64,000 bases of DNA, taken from positions 496,001 to 560,000 of the forward strand of contig NZ_PGEZ01000002.1 in the NCBI RefSeq assembly GCF_002797495.1. The letters are read 5' to 3'. The notes below the pieces were generated by a model, which was not told the DNA's origin, ran no database searches, and worked only from the letters and a program-made list of their open reading frames with translations. Position 1 is the stretch's first letter. Each line of letters begins with the position of its first letter. A program made the position numbers and the translations under genes. Below are positions 1 through 8,545 of the stretch, piece by piece. The DNA comes from Mumia flava. Lineage in GTDB: Bacteria > Actinomycetota > Actinomycetes > Propionibacteriales > Nocardioidaceae.

Positions 1-438
1 CGCGTCGTGCGGCGGACCGGACAGCAGGGGCGCCGGTCCCCGGCCGGTCCGGCCCTCGCTGAACCACCCGGCGACCGAAGCCGCGACGACGTGCGCTCCG
101 GAGGTGGCAGCGGAGCGGACCAGCGCCGCCGTCACGCGCTCCCGCAGCGCGTTCGTGCTCGCCAGCGAGCGGTCGAGCCTGCCGAACCCGGTCAGGCGCT
201 TGAGATCGGTGACCGCGGTGACGACGACGTCCGGCTGCGCGGCGCGCACGAGGTCGACGAGGTCGTCGACGGGCTGCGACCGCGAGCTCCACGGCACCGC
301 CTGCGCGCCGAGACTCGTGATCACCGCGCAGCCGTCGACACCCGACGCCGTCCCGACGACCTCGTGGCCGCCGGACAGCAGCAGCGGGAGGGCGCTGCGT
401 CCGATCACCCCGCTGGCCCCTGCGAAGAACACCTTCAT
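1..438 (-). CDS. NAD(P)-binding epimerase-like protein (3' end cut by window)
   Basis: The reverse strand reads from an ATG at 438 into a Rossmann-type N-terminus MKVFFAGASGVIGR, with the GxxGxxG signature of the extended SDR / NAD-dependent epimerase family. About 146 codons are visible and the frame runs off the left edge, so the C-terminus is missing. It is divergent from the GlxA-type regulator at 637 with a 198-bp gap. The family acts on nucleotide sugars or other carbonyl substrates using NAD(P); the visible part does not show which. The frame is open throughout with high GC at third positions. Confidence 0.75.
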   Translation of the reverse strand, partial: MKVFFAGASGVIGRSALPLLLSGGHEVVGTASGVDGCAVITSLGAQAVPWSSRSQPVDDLVDLVRAAQPDVVVTAVTDLKRLTGFGRLDRSLASTNALRERVTAALVRSAATSGAHVVAASVAGWFSEGRTGRGPAPLLSGPPHDA

Positions 439-624
439 GATGCGACCCCCCGTCCCGGCGACGACTGCTCGTGCGGTTCATGGGAGTCCGCGGTTCCTGC
501 GCGGACAAGGAACGAGCCCCTGCGCGGCGTTCCCTCATCGCTCGCCGTCCACCGGCACCGCCGATGGCCTGAAACAATCGGTGACCGTCCCACACGCCAC
601 TCGCCCGGCGCGCGCACCCGGACG

Positions 625-630
625 TACCGT
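625..630 (+). promoter_or_regulatory. Putative -10 (TACCGT) for a leaderless GlxA-type regulator mRNA
   Basis: TACCGT ends 6 nt before the ATG at 637 and no Shine-Dalgarno sequence lies between them. This is the arrangement expected for transcription starting at the A of the start codon. Inferred from position and hexamer only. Confidence 0.4.
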
Positions 631-636
631 GACCAG

Positions 637-1695
637 ATGACAGCGCATCGCGTCGCCGTGGTGGTCCCCGAGGACATCACGTTGTTCGAGCTCGGAGTCG
701 CGGCCGAGGTGTTCGGCCTGCGACGACCCGAGATGGGTCTGGACTGGTACGACGTCCGGATCTGCACGGCCGCGCCCGGCCAGGTGTCGGCGATGGGTCT
801 GCTCGATGCCGTCGTCCAGCACGGTCCGGAGGCGATCGACTGGGCTCAGACCGTCGTGGTCCCGCAGTGCGACACCCTCGAGCGGCCGGCTGCGCCCGAG
901 GTCCTGGAGGCGATCCGGCGGGCCTACCGTCGCGGCGCGCGCCTCGTGTCGTACTGCTCGGGCGCCTTCGTCCTCGCCGCCGCCGGTGTGCTCGACGGCC
1001 GCCGAGCGACGACGCACTGGAAGTTCACGCGTCGGCTGGTCCGGGACTACCCGCGGGTGCAGGTCGATCCCGACGTCCTCTACGTCGACGACGGACAGGT
1101 GCTGACGTCGGCCGGGACGGCGGCCGGGATCGACCTCAGCCTGCACATCGTCCGCCAGGACTACGGCGCGAAGGCCGCCCGGCACATCTCCCGCACGATG
1201 GTCGTCGCGCCGCACCGGGAAGGGGGCCAGGCACAGTTCGTGATGACCCCGGTGCCGCCGTCGTCCGAGGAGCCCGACGGCATCACCCAGACGATGGAGT
1301 ACGCGCTCACGCACCTCGAGGAGGATCTCGACCTCGAGTCGATGGCGCGACGGGCGTACATGTCGACGCGCCACTTCTCCCGCCGGTTCCGTGAGGTCTC
1401 CGGGACGACACCGATGCGCTGGCTGCTGCACCAGCGGCTGTCGCGGGCTCGCGAGCTGCTCGAGGACACCAACCTGTCGATCGACACGATCGCGGCGCAG
1501 ACGGGCTTCGGGAGCACCGTCACCCTCCGTCAGCGCTTCGCCAAGCACCTGTACACGTCGCCGTCGGCCTACCGCAAGGCCTTCCGTGCCCGGGTCTCCC
1601 CTCGTCTGCGTCAGGCTGCGCCGTCCGGTCCGCCTGCCGCCGCGACCCCGGGGCGGGGTCGCGCGCGGGCGTCGGACCTGCGCAGCGCGGGATAG
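637..1695 (+). CDS. GlxA family transcriptional regulator (DJ-1/PfpI + AraC HTH)
   Basis: 352 aa. Residues ~5-175 form a DJ-1/PfpI-like domain with the nucleophile-elbow motif SYCSGAFVLAAAG (Cys107). Residues ~225-325 form an AraC/XylS double helix-turn-helix domain containing STRHFSRRFREVSGTTP and TGFGSTVTLRQRF. This architecture is typical of GlxA-type regulators, in which the amidase-like domain is a sensor fold and the AraC domain binds DNA. The basic tail after residue ~325 is low complexity. The ATG at 637 is chosen because a -10 hexamer sits just upstream and the DJ-1 fold begins at once. The ligand is unknown; the neighbours are an epimerase-like gene (divergent) and an SDR. Confidence 0.9.
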   Translation: MTAHRVAVVVPEDITLFELGVAAEVFGLRRPEMGLDWYDVRICTAAPGQVSAMGLLDAVVQHGPEAIDWAQTVVVPQCDTLERPAAPEVLEAIRRAYRRGARLVSYCSGAFVLAAAGVLDGRRATTHWKFTRRLVRDYPRVQVDPDVLYVDDGQVLTSAGTAAGIDLSLHIVRQDYGAKAARHISRTMVVAPHREGGQAQFVMTPVPPSSEEPDGITQTMEYALTHLEEDLDLESMARRAYMSTRHFSRRFREVSGTTPMRWLLHQRLSRARELLEDTNLSIDTIAAQTGFGSTVTLRQRFAKHLYTSPSAYRKAFRARVSPRLRQAAPSGPPAAATPGRGRARASDLRSAG

Positions 1696-1750
1696 CTCGC
1701 GTCGGCTCGCCCGCGGCGAGGCAACAGCACCACACACGGAGGTCCCCACG

Positions 1751-2446
1751 ATGCCATCGCTGATCGTCGTCGGCGCCGGACCCGGGATCGGCGCCTCGGT
1801 CGCCGCCGCGCTGAGCGACGCGGGCGACCGGGTCGGCCTCGTCGCCCGCAGCCGTGCGGGCCTCGAGGTGGTCGCACAGCACCTGCCGCGCCGCCGGGTC
1901 CGGACCGCGAGGGCGGACGTCGCGGACGCACGCGCTCTCGACGAGGCGCTCGACACCCTGCTGGACGCGATCGGTCTCCCCGAGGTCGTCGTCTACAACG
2001 CCGGTCTGATCAGGGCCGACCGGCCCGGGGAGCTCAGCGACGCCGACCATCACCGGGCGTGGTCGGTCAACGTGCTGGGTGCCGCCCGGACGGCCGCGCG
2101 GATCGGCCCGGCGATGGCTGCTCGGGGACGGGGCACGCTGCTGTTCACGGCCGGCATGCCCGTCCCGGCCGCCTCGCACACGAGTCTGTCGCTCGGCAAG
2201 GCGGGGCTGCGCGCCCTGGTCGACCTGCTGGCCGACGACCTCGAACCGTCGGGTGTGCACGTGGCGGAGGTCACGGTCGGCGGTGCGGTCGAAGCGGGCG
2301 GCCGCTACGACCCCGACGCGATCGCCACGGCCTACCGCGCGCTCCTCGACGAGCCGTACGGACGATGGCGCCGGCACGTCGCCTACGACGGCCCGGCCGC
2401 GTCCACGCCCGCCGTACGGCCGCCGGTGCGCACGGGTGGCGGATGA
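1751..2446 (+). CDS. Atypical short-chain dehydrogenase/reductase family protein
   Basis: 231 aa. The N-terminus has a glycine-rich nucleotide-binding loop (VVGAGPGIGASVA) in place of the usual TGxxxGIG, and a YNAG motif near residue 86 matches the SDR NNAG element. The catalytic region reads SHTSLSLGKAGLRAL: the Lys of YxxxK is kept, but the Tyr is replaced by Leu and the upstream catalytic Ser position reads FTAG. Classical reductase activity is therefore doubtful. A GGAGG precedes the ATG. It is co-directional with the GlxA regulator 55 bp upstream and may be its partner. Its stop codon meets the 3' end of the convergent rnpB gene. Confidence 0.85.
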   Translation: MPSLIVVGAGPGIGASVAAALSDAGDRVGLVARSRAGLEVVAQHLPRRRVRTARADVADARALDEALDTLLDAIGLPEVVVYNAGLIRADRPGELSDADHHRAWSVNVLGAARTAARIGPAMAARGRGTLLFTAGMPVPAASHTSLSLGKAGLRALVDLLADDLEPSGVHVAEVTVGGAVEAGGRYDPDAIATAYRALLDEPYGRWRRHVAYDGPAASTPAVRPPVRTGGG

Positions 2447-2838
<392 letters not shown>

Positions 2839-2887
2839 GCGTCAGCCTACCGGACCCCCACGTGGCTCCCCGCCGGACGTCACGTAG

Positions 2888-3073
2888 GCTGGAGGTGAAA
2901 GGGAGTAGTCCCCAACTGTCCGTGTCGACACACTGACCTCCGGGTCCGGTGCGGACGGCGTCACCTCCGCGGTGGCGCGGACGAGACTTTCGACCAGTAC
3001 GCGACCCGATCGACGTGCCTGGTCGAAGGGTCGTCCTCAGGTCAGGCTCCTCGCCCAGGTGGCGAGGAGCCTT
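2888..3073 (+). promoter_or_regulatory. yybP-ykoY (Mn2+) riboswitch with RBS-sequestering hairpin
   Basis: The 5' UTR contains the conserved blocks AAAGGGAGTAGT (2898-2909) and GACGAGACTTTCG (2980-2992) of the yybP-ykoY manganese-sensing aptamer. Downstream, 2989-2997 and 3019-3027 are complementary (9 bp). A perfect 12-bp stem (3044-3055 with 3061-3072, 5-nt loop) buries the GAGGAG Shine-Dalgarno sequence at 3064-3069, which is 8 nt before the ATG of the GDT1/TMEM165 gene. The layout suggests translational (possibly also transcriptional) control by Mn2+. Aptamer assignment rests on motif and context; folding was not computed. Confidence 0.85.
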
Positions 3074-3077
3074 CTTC

Positions 3078-3659
3078 ATGCTGTACGCACTGCTGCTGAG
3101 CACCGCGGTCATCTTCGTGGCCGAGCTCGGCGACAAGAGCCAGCTGCTCGCGCTGGCGTTCGCGACGCGCTACCGCGCCCGCGACGTGCTGATCGGCATC
3201 ACGGTGGCGACCGCGGTGGTGCATCTCGCCTCGGTCGGGATCGGCTACCTCGTCGGTGAGGCGTTCGCCGAGGCGCAGCACTGGATCACGCTCGCGGCCG
3301 GGGTGGCGTTCCTCGGGTTCGCCGCGTGGACGCTGCGCGGCGACGAGCTGTCGGCTGCGGAGGAGTCGAAGGTGCGCAGCAGCCGGGGCGCCGCGATCTG
3401 GGCGGTCGGCGGTGCGTTCTTCCTCGCCGAGCTGGGTGACAAGACGATGCTCGCCACGATCACGCTCGCGACCCAGGAGGACTGGCTCGGCACGTGGATC
3501 GGCAGCACGGTGGGCATGGTGCTCGCCGACGCGCTCGCGATCGGGGTCGGGGTGCTGCTCGGCCGGCACCTGCCGGAGCGCGTCGTGCGGTACGGCGCGG
3601 CGGCGGCGTTCGCAGTCTTCGGTGTGCTGCTTGTCATCGAAGGCCTGGTGGCGGCCTGA
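3078..3659 (+). CDS. TMEM165/GDT1 (UPF0016) family Mn2+/cation exporter
   Basis: 193 aa, about six hydrophobic helices, with the two family signature motifs AELGDKS (Glu16-Lys20) and AELGDKT (Glu118-Lys122), one in each homologous half. GDT1/UPF0016 proteins (MneA, Mnx) export Mn2+ or Ca2+ across the inner membrane. The manganese riboswitch immediately upstream supports Mn2+ as substrate. The ATG at 3078 is fixed by the GAGGAG at 3064-3069, which lies inside the riboswitch hairpin. Length matches the family. Confidence 0.93.
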   Translation: MLYALLLSTAVIFVAELGDKSQLLALAFATRYRARDVLIGITVATAVVHLASVGIGYLVGEAFAEAQHWITLAAGVAFLGFAAWTLRGDELSAAEESKVRSSRGAAIWAVGGAFFLAELGDKTMLATITLATQEDWLGTWIGSTVGMVLADALAIGVGVLLGRHLPERVVRYGAAAAFAVFGVLLVIEGLVAA

Positions 3660-3727
3660 CCGGAGGGCGTCCGGGGCACCGCCGACTGCCCCGGCGGCCA
3701 CCCCCGCGGACCGAGGGCGCCGCACCG

Positions 3728-3733
3728 TAGGAT
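3728..3733 (+). promoter_or_regulatory. Putative -10 (TAGGAT) for leaderless yaaA
   Basis: TAGGAT ends 8 nt before the GTG at 3742, with no Shine-Dalgarno sequence between; consistent with a leaderless transcript. Confidence 0.45.
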
Positions 3734-3741
3734 GGCGCACC

Positions 3742-4506
3742 GTGCTCGTGCTGCTGCCGCCCTCGGAGGGCAAGACCGTCCCGACGCGCGGGAAGCGTCT
3801 CGATCTGGACGCGCTGTCGTTCGCCGCACTCACCGGCGTCCGCCGCCGGATCGCTGACGCCCTCGTCGAGCTCGCCTCGAGCGACCCCGCGAAGGCCGCC
3901 GACGTCCTCGGCCTCGGGCCGACGCAGTCCGAGGCGATCGAGCGCGACGCCGCGCTGTGGACCCAGCCCACCGCACGCGCCGACACGATCTACACCGGTG
4001 TGCTGTACGGCGCGCTCGACCTGCCGAGCCTGGACCCGGCGGCGCGGCGACGCGCCACCCGCACGCTGGTGTTCGCGAGCGGGCTGTTCGGCCTGCTGCG
4101 GCCCGGCGACCGGATCCCCGCCTACCGCCTGTCCGGCGACACCACCCTGCCGGGACTCGGCACGCTCGCCTCGCAGTGGCGCGACGTCCTCGGCGGGGTC
4201 GTCGCCGAGCAGGTCGGGTCCGGTCTGCTCGTGGACCTGCGCTCCGGCGCGTACACCGCGCTGTGGAAGCCGGCCGCCCCGCTGCGCGACCGGACCGCGA
4301 CCGTCCGCGTGCTGCACGAGGTCTCCGGTCGACGCAGCGTCGTCAGCCACTTCAACAAGGCGACGAAGGGCCGGATCGTCCGCGCGCTGCTCGCCGAGGG
4401 AGCGGCTCCGCGCACGGTCGCCGGGCTGGCCGAGGTGCTGCGTGATCTCGGATGGCACGTGGAGGTCGACGGGCGTCGGCTCGACGTGGTCGTCACCGAG
4501 GTCTGA
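3742..4506 (+). CDS. yaaA: YaaA family peroxide stress protein (DUF328)
   Basis: 254 aa. Starts VLVLLPPSEGKT, the hallmark of the DUF328/YaaA family, followed by the conserved ASGLFGLLRPGDRIPAYRL segment and the C-terminal SHFNKATKGR motif. E. coli YaaA lowers intracellular iron and protects DNA during H2O2 stress; its fold includes a DNA-binding helix-hairpin-helix-like part. The GTG start is chosen because the conserved N-terminus begins there and a -10 hexamer lies 8 nt upstream. The gene converges with the histidine phosphatase at 4534. Confidence 0.9.
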   Translation: MLVLLPPSEGKTVPTRGKRLDLDALSFAALTGVRRRIADALVELASSDPAKAADVLGLGPTQSEAIERDAALWTQPTARADTIYTGVLYGALDLPSLDPAARRRATRTLVFASGLFGLLRPGDRIPAYRLSGDTTLPGLGTLASQWRDVLGGVVAEQVGSGLLVDLRSGAYTALWKPAAPLRDRTATVRVLHEVSGRRSVVSHFNKATKGRIVRALLAEGAAPRTVAGLAEVLRDLGWHVEVDGRRLDVVVTEV

Positions 4507-4533
4507 GTCGCCGGACCGGGTCGACGGCCGTCG

Positions 4534-5214
4534 TCAGGGCACCAGGTCGAGCTCGCGCACGGTCGCGATCCCGTCCGGCCACACACGCACCGTGGAGATC
4601 GACGCGGGCTGGAGCTCCAGTCGGTGGATCGCCGACATCGGCGCACCGAGCGCGAGCCGCACGAACAGCTTGATCGGGGTGACGTGGCTGACCACGACCA
4701 CCGTCCGCCCCGCGTACGCGGCGACGAGGCGGTCGAACGCCTCCCGCACCCGCGCGTCGACCGCGTCGTACGACTCGCCGCCCGGGGGCGCGATCGCCGT
4801 CGAGCCGAGCCAGGCGTCGAGCCCGTCGGGGTCGCGCTCCTGGACCTGCGCGAACGTCAGACCGTCCCAGGCCCCGAAGGCCGTCTCGGCGACGAGCTCC
4901 TCGGTGACGACCGTCCGGCCGACGACCTCCGCGACGGTCGCCGCGGTCTCACGGGTCCGACGCAGCGGCGAGGCGACGACCGCGTCGGCACCTCCGCGCG
5001 CGGAGATCAGGGCTGCGGCCCGGGCCGCCTGCGCACGACCTTCCTCGCTCAGCCCCGGGTCGCTCCCGCCCGAGCCGCAGAACCGCTTCGCCAGCGTGTT
5101 CTCGGTGACGCCGTGGCGCAGCAGGACGAGCGTCGTCGGCGGCTCCGCCTCGGCGTCCCGCCAGCCGGCCATCGGGTTGCGCGCGGCGCCGCCGTCCGCA
5201 GCGCCTGCCGTCAC
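4534..5214 (-). CDS. Histidine phosphatase family protein (phosphoglycerate mutase-like)
   Basis: 226 aa. The N-terminal TTLVLLRHGVTENT contains the phospho-histidine RHG motif (Arg33-His34-Gly35); SPLRRTRETA and VVVSHVTPIK supply the second Arg and His of the active site. The start is the GTG at 5214, which overlaps the stop of the upstream zinc-ribbon gene (GTGA), so translation is probably coupled. In M. tuberculosis the gene at this place (Rv2228c) is an RNase HI fused to this phosphatase; here only the phosphatase half is present. Substrate not determinable from sequence; CobC-like alpha-ribazole phosphatase or a general acid phosphatase are possible. Confidence 0.88.
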   Translation of the reverse strand: MTAGAADGGAARNPMAGWRDAEAEPPTTLVLLRHGVTENTLAKRFCGSGGSDPGLSEEGRAQAARAAALISARGGADAVVASPLRRTRETAATVAEVVGRTVVTEELVAETAFGAWDGLTFAQVQERDPDGLDAWLGSTAIAPPGGESYDAVDARVREAFDRLVAAYAGRTVVVVSHVTPIKLFVRLALGAPMSAIHRLELQPASISTVRVWPDGIATVRELDLVP

Positions 5215-5954
5215 AGGTCGGAGTCCTCGGTGCGGATCAGGATCCGGTTGCACTCCGGGCAGCGCAGCACCTCGTCGTCGGGGGTCGCGGCGATCTCGCG
5301 CAGGTCGGCGCCGTTGATCTCGAGCCGGCACCCCTCGCAGCGCTTGTGCCGCAGCGCCGCGGCGCCGACCCCGCCGTGCTGCGCACGCACCTTGTCGTAC
5401 AGCGTGATCAGCGGGTCGCTGACCCGCTGCGCGGTCGCGTCGCGCTCGGTCCGCCGCTCGGCGAGGTCGGCGTCGATCGCGGACGCGGCCTTGTCCAGCT
5501 CGGTGGTCTCCTCGGTGATCCGCGCGTCGAGCTCGGCGACGTCACCGGTGGCGGCGTCCAGCTCCGCCTGCGCGGTCTCGAGCTCCTCCATCACCTCGAG
5601 CTCGGCGTCCTCGAGGGAGCCGATCCGGCGGTCGAGCGCGACCAGCTCGTGCTGGAGGCTCTGGAGGTCCTTCGGGTTCGTCACCTGGCCGGAGTCGAGG
5701 CGCTGCTGGTCGCGGTCGCGGCGGGCGCGGACGTTCGCGACCTCCTTGTCGGCCTGCTCCTGGTCGGCGGTGAGGTCGGAGACCCGTGTCTGCGCCTGCA
5801 CCCGGCGGGCGTCGACCTCGGCGCGCTCGGTCCTCAGCTGGTCGAGGCGGGCGATCTGCGGGAGGTTCGCGCGGCGGTGCGACAGCTGGGCCAGGGCGAC
5901 GTCGATCCCCTGCATGTCGAGCAGGGCGAGCTGGTCGGTGGGGTCGGCTTTCAG
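5211..5954 (-). CDS. C4 zinc-ribbon domain protein with N-terminal coiled coil, likely CTG start
   Basis: 247 aa if translation starts at CTG 5954. Residues ~20-185 are a long charged coiled coil; the C-terminus carries a four-cysteine ribbon, CEGC and CPEC, 30-odd residues apart. It matches the CT398/Rv2229c-type zinc-ribbon family, which in actinobacteria lies between nif3 and the RNase H/phosphatase gene, as here. Homologues usually begin MKA-x-P-x-DQ-LLD; here LKADPTDQLALLD is read from a CTG preceded by GAGGAG (5961-5966) with ideal spacing. The first ATG (5915) would remove 13 conserved residues and has no Shine-Dalgarno sequence. Function is unknown; roles in protein quality control or nucleic-acid binding have been suggested for relatives. 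Confidence 0.88.
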   Translation of the reverse strand: MKADPTDQLALLDMQGIDVALAQLSHRRANLPQIARLDQLRTERAEVDARRVQAQTRVSDLTADQEQADKEVANVRARRDRDQQRLDSGQVTNPKDLQSLQHELVALDRRIGSLEDAELEVMEELETAQAELDAATGDVAELDARITEETTELDKAASAIDADLAERRTERDATAQRVSDPLITLYDKVRAQHGGVGAAALRHKRCEGCRLEINGADLREIAATPDDEVLRCPECNRILIRTEDSDL

Positions 5955-6087
5955 CGGAGACTCCTCGTACGGGCGGCTGCGCGTCGGCGCGCAGCCGCAG
6001 GTGGTCGTGCCAGGAGGCCCAGCCTAGGACCTCCGCCGCACGGCCGACAGGGCCCGGTCCGCGAGGGCGTCCCGCGGTCGCGGCCGC

Positions 6088-7236
6088 TCAGCCTCGCGAC
6101 GACGGCAGGTGGAACGTCCACGGGTCGGTGACCTGCTCCGACACGCGGACCTCGACGTCGGTGAACGCGGCCCGCAGGCGGTCGGCGATCACGGGCAGCC
6201 AGGTCCACTCGGCGGCCCAGTGCGGCACGTCGAGCACCGCGGGCGCGCCCGCGTGCTCGCGCAGCTCGGAGACCGGGTGGTGGCGCAGGTCGGAGGTGAC
6301 GTAGGCGTCGACGCCGCGTGCACGCGCGGTCTCGAGCAGGAAGTCCCCCGCTCCCCCGCACAGGGCGAGCGTCCTGACCACGGCGTCCGGGTCACCTGCG
6401 ACGCGCACCGCCGACCCGTGGCCCGGGAGCGCATCGACGCAGCGCTGCGCGAGACCGGCGACGGTGGTCGGCTCCGCGAGCGTGCCGATCCGCCCGCTGC
6501 CGCGCTCGAGGTCGTCCAGCGCTGCGGTGGCGACGACCGAGTAGGCCGGCTCCTCGTACGGGTGGGCGCCGACCAGCGCCGTTCGTACGGCCTCGCGGAC
6601 CCGCGCGGCGGCGATCATCTCGACCCGCGTCTCCGGAACCGTCTCCTGGACGCCGACCTCGCCGATCGTCGGGTCCGCGCCGGGGTTGGGACGGAACGTG
6701 CCCTCTCCGGTGCTCGTGAACCGCGCACGGTCGTAGTCGCCGAGCGCGCCCGCCCCGGCGTCGTGCATCGCGAGCGCCACCCGTTCGGCCTCGGCGTGCG
6801 GGACGTAGACGGTCCACACCTCGAGCGGGTCCAGCGACGCGGGTTCGAGCGGGGTCACGTCGGTCAGCCCGAGCGCGTGCGCCATCGCCTCCGACACCCC
6901 GCCGCGGGGCGCGTCGGCGTTCGTGTGACAGGTGTGCAGCGCGATCCCGTGGCGGATCAGGTCGTGCACGACCCGGCCCTTCGGGGTCGTCGTCGCGACC
7001 GAGTGGACACCCTTGAGCAGCAGCGGGTGGTGGGTGACCACGAGGTCGGCGTCCCACGCGACCGCCTCGTCGACCACCGCCCGGAGCGGGTCGACGGCCA
7101 GCAGCACCCGTCGTACCGGGTCGGCAGGGTCTCCGACGCTCGTGCCGACGGCGTCCCAGCCGTCGGCGGTCGCGGGCGGGTACCAGGTGTCCAGGGCGGC
7201 GACGACGTCGCCGACGCTCACGTCGGGCTCGCTCAC
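6088..7236 (-). CDS. Nif3-like dinuclear metal centre hexameric protein
   Basis: 382 aa, the long form of the Nif3/YbgI/DUF34 family with an inserted PII-like middle domain. Metal ligands are visible in VVTHHPLLLKG (two His) and HTCHTNADAP in the N-terminal half and in HWAAEW near the C-terminus. Family members form toroidal hexamers with two metals per active site; the physiological reaction is unsettled (metal insertion/chaperone or GTP cyclohydrolase-like hydrolysis have been proposed). The GTG start lies 6 nt after a TAGGGT -10 (7243-7248), suggesting a leaderless first gene of the nif3 / zinc-ribbon / phosphatase operon. Confidence 0.92.
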   Translation of the reverse strand: MSEPDVSVGDVVAALDTWYPPATADGWDAVGTSVGDPADPVRRVLLAVDPLRAVVDEAVAWDADLVVTHHPLLLKGVHSVATTTPKGRVVHDLIRHGIALHTCHTNADAPRGGVSEAMAHALGLTDVTPLEPASLDPLEVWTVYVPHAEAERVALAMHDAGAGALGDYDRARFTSTGEGTFRPNPGADPTIGEVGVQETVPETRVEMIAAARVREAVRTALVGAHPYEEPAYSVVATAALDDLERGSGRIGTLAEPTTVAGLAQRCVDALPGHGSAVRVAGDPDAVVRTLALCGGAGDFLLETARARGVDAYVTSDLRHHPVSELREHAGAPAVLDVPHWAAEWTWLPVIADRLRAAFTDVEVRVSEQVTDPWTFHLPSSRG

Positions 7237-7242
7237 CCGGCC

Positions 7243-7248
7243 ACCCTA
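7243..7248 (-). promoter_or_regulatory. Putative -10 (TAGGGT) for leaderless nif3 operon
   Basis: TAGGGT on the minus strand ends 6 nt before the GTG start at 7236. Confidence 0.45.
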
Positions 7249-7267
7249 GCGGCGGGGTGGCGCCCGC

Positions 7268-8290
7268 TCAGTACGCGATCACGACCCGCCCGTCGATCGC
7301 GCCGCGCTCCATCTCGTCGAACACGTCGTTGATCTCGCCGAGCTCGCGGGTCGAGACGGTCGGGTGGATCAGCCCGCGAGCGTAGAAGTCGAGCGCCTCG
7401 ACCATGTCCTGGCGGGTCCCGACGATCGAGCCCCGCAGGGTCAGGCCCTTGAGCACCGTCTCGAAGATCGGGGCGGGGAACGTGCCGGGCGGCAGCCCGA
7501 CGAAGGAGATCGTGCCACCGCGCTTCGCGAAGCCGATCGCCTGCTCGAAGGCCTGCGGGCTCACGGCCGTGACCACGACGCCCGCGGTCCCGCCGAGCTC
7601 GTCCGTGATCACCGCGACGGGGTCCCGCTCGCGCGCGTTGACGACGAGGCTCGCCCCGTGCCGCGTGGCGAGCTCGAGCTTGTCGTCGGCGATGTCGACG
7701 GCGGCGACCTGCAGGCCCATCGCGACCGCGTACTGGACGGCGACGTGGCCGAGCCCGCCGATGCCCGAGACGGTCACCCAGTCCCCCGGCCTGGCCTCGG
7801 TGGACCGGAGCGACTTGTAGACCGTCACGCCGGCGCACAGCACCGGCGCCACCTCGACCAGGTCGGCGCCCGGCGGGATCCGCGGAGCGTAGGTCGCGTC
7901 GACGAGCATCAGCTCACCCAGCGACCCGTTCACCGAGTAGCCGCCGTTCTGCTGGCTCTCGCACAGCGTCTCCCAGCCGGTGCGGCAGTACTCGCACCGT
8001 CCGCACGCCGACCACAGCCAGGCGTTGCCCACGAGGTCGCCCACGGCGAGGTGCTCGACCCCGTCCCCGAGGGCGACGACCTCGCCGACGCCCTCGTGAC
8101 CGGGCACGAACGGTGGGCTCGGTCGCACCGGCCAGTCGCCGTGCGCCGCGTGCAGGTCGGTGTGACACACCCCGCTGGTCCGCAGGCGTACGAGCGCCTC
8201 GCCCGGCCCGGGCTCCGGAACCGGCCACTCGTCGATCTCCAGCGGTGCGCGGAACTCCCGGACCGTGGCAGCCCTCATCGTCGCGTCCAT
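7268..8290 (-). CDS. Zinc-dependent alcohol dehydrogenase (AdhP type)
   Basis: 340 aa, usual length for the class. The catalytic zinc site is in GVCHTDLHAAHGDW (Cys42) and PGHEGVG. The structural zinc lobe CGRCEYCRTGWETLC carries four Cys. The NAD(H) Rossmann motif is GIGGLGHVAVQYA. It oxidises primary alcohols or reduces aldehydes in the cytoplasm and is closest in pattern to bacterial AdhP ethanol-active dehydrogenases. Starts at ATG 8290 (a second in-frame ATG at 8278 is possible). It lies 31 bp upstream of nif3 on the same strand, but nif3 seems to have its own promoter. Confidence 0.92.
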   Translation of the reverse strand: MDATMRAATVREFRAPLEIDEWPVPEPGPGEALVRLRTSGVCHTDLHAAHGDWPVRPSPPFVPGHEGVGEVVALGDGVEHLAVGDLVGNAWLWSACGRCEYCRTGWETLCESQQNGGYSVNGSLGELMLVDATYAPRIPPGADLVEVAPVLCAGVTVYKSLRSTEARPGDWVTVSGIGGLGHVAVQYAVAMGLQVAAVDIADDKLELATRHGASLVVNARERDPVAVITDELGGTAGVVVTAVSPQAFEQAIGFAKRGGTISFVGLPPGTFPAPIFETVLKGLTLRGSIVGTRQDMVEALDFYARGLIHPTVSTRELGEINDVFDEMERGAIDGRVVIAY

Positions 8291-8376
8291 CGTGGCCCCC
8301 GTGGCTTCGACTGCTCAACGAGCCGACGGTAACCCCGGCGGGCGGAGCGCGCCGCCCCGATCGATCGCCACCGGGT

Positions 8377-8447
8377 GGGCGCAGAGGGGATCGAACCCCC
8401 GACCGCCTCGTTGTAAGCGAGGAGCTCTACCGCTGAGCTATGCGCCC
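8377..8447 (-). tRNA. tRNA-Val (anticodon TAC)
   Basis: The minus strand folds into a 71-nt cloverleaf starting GGGCGCATAGCTCAGC, anticodon loop CTTACAA within a CCTCG/CGAGG stem, T-arm with GGTTCGATCC, acceptor GGGCGCA/TGCGCCC. The CCA is not encoded. Confidence 0.95.
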
Positions 8448-8545
8448 GGACACCCGCGGAACGGGTGCGGCGCCACACACTACCCGACCGGCCCCGGGGG
8501 ACCGAACGACAGTCGTGCGACGTCGACGTTCGGACTCGGACAGAG

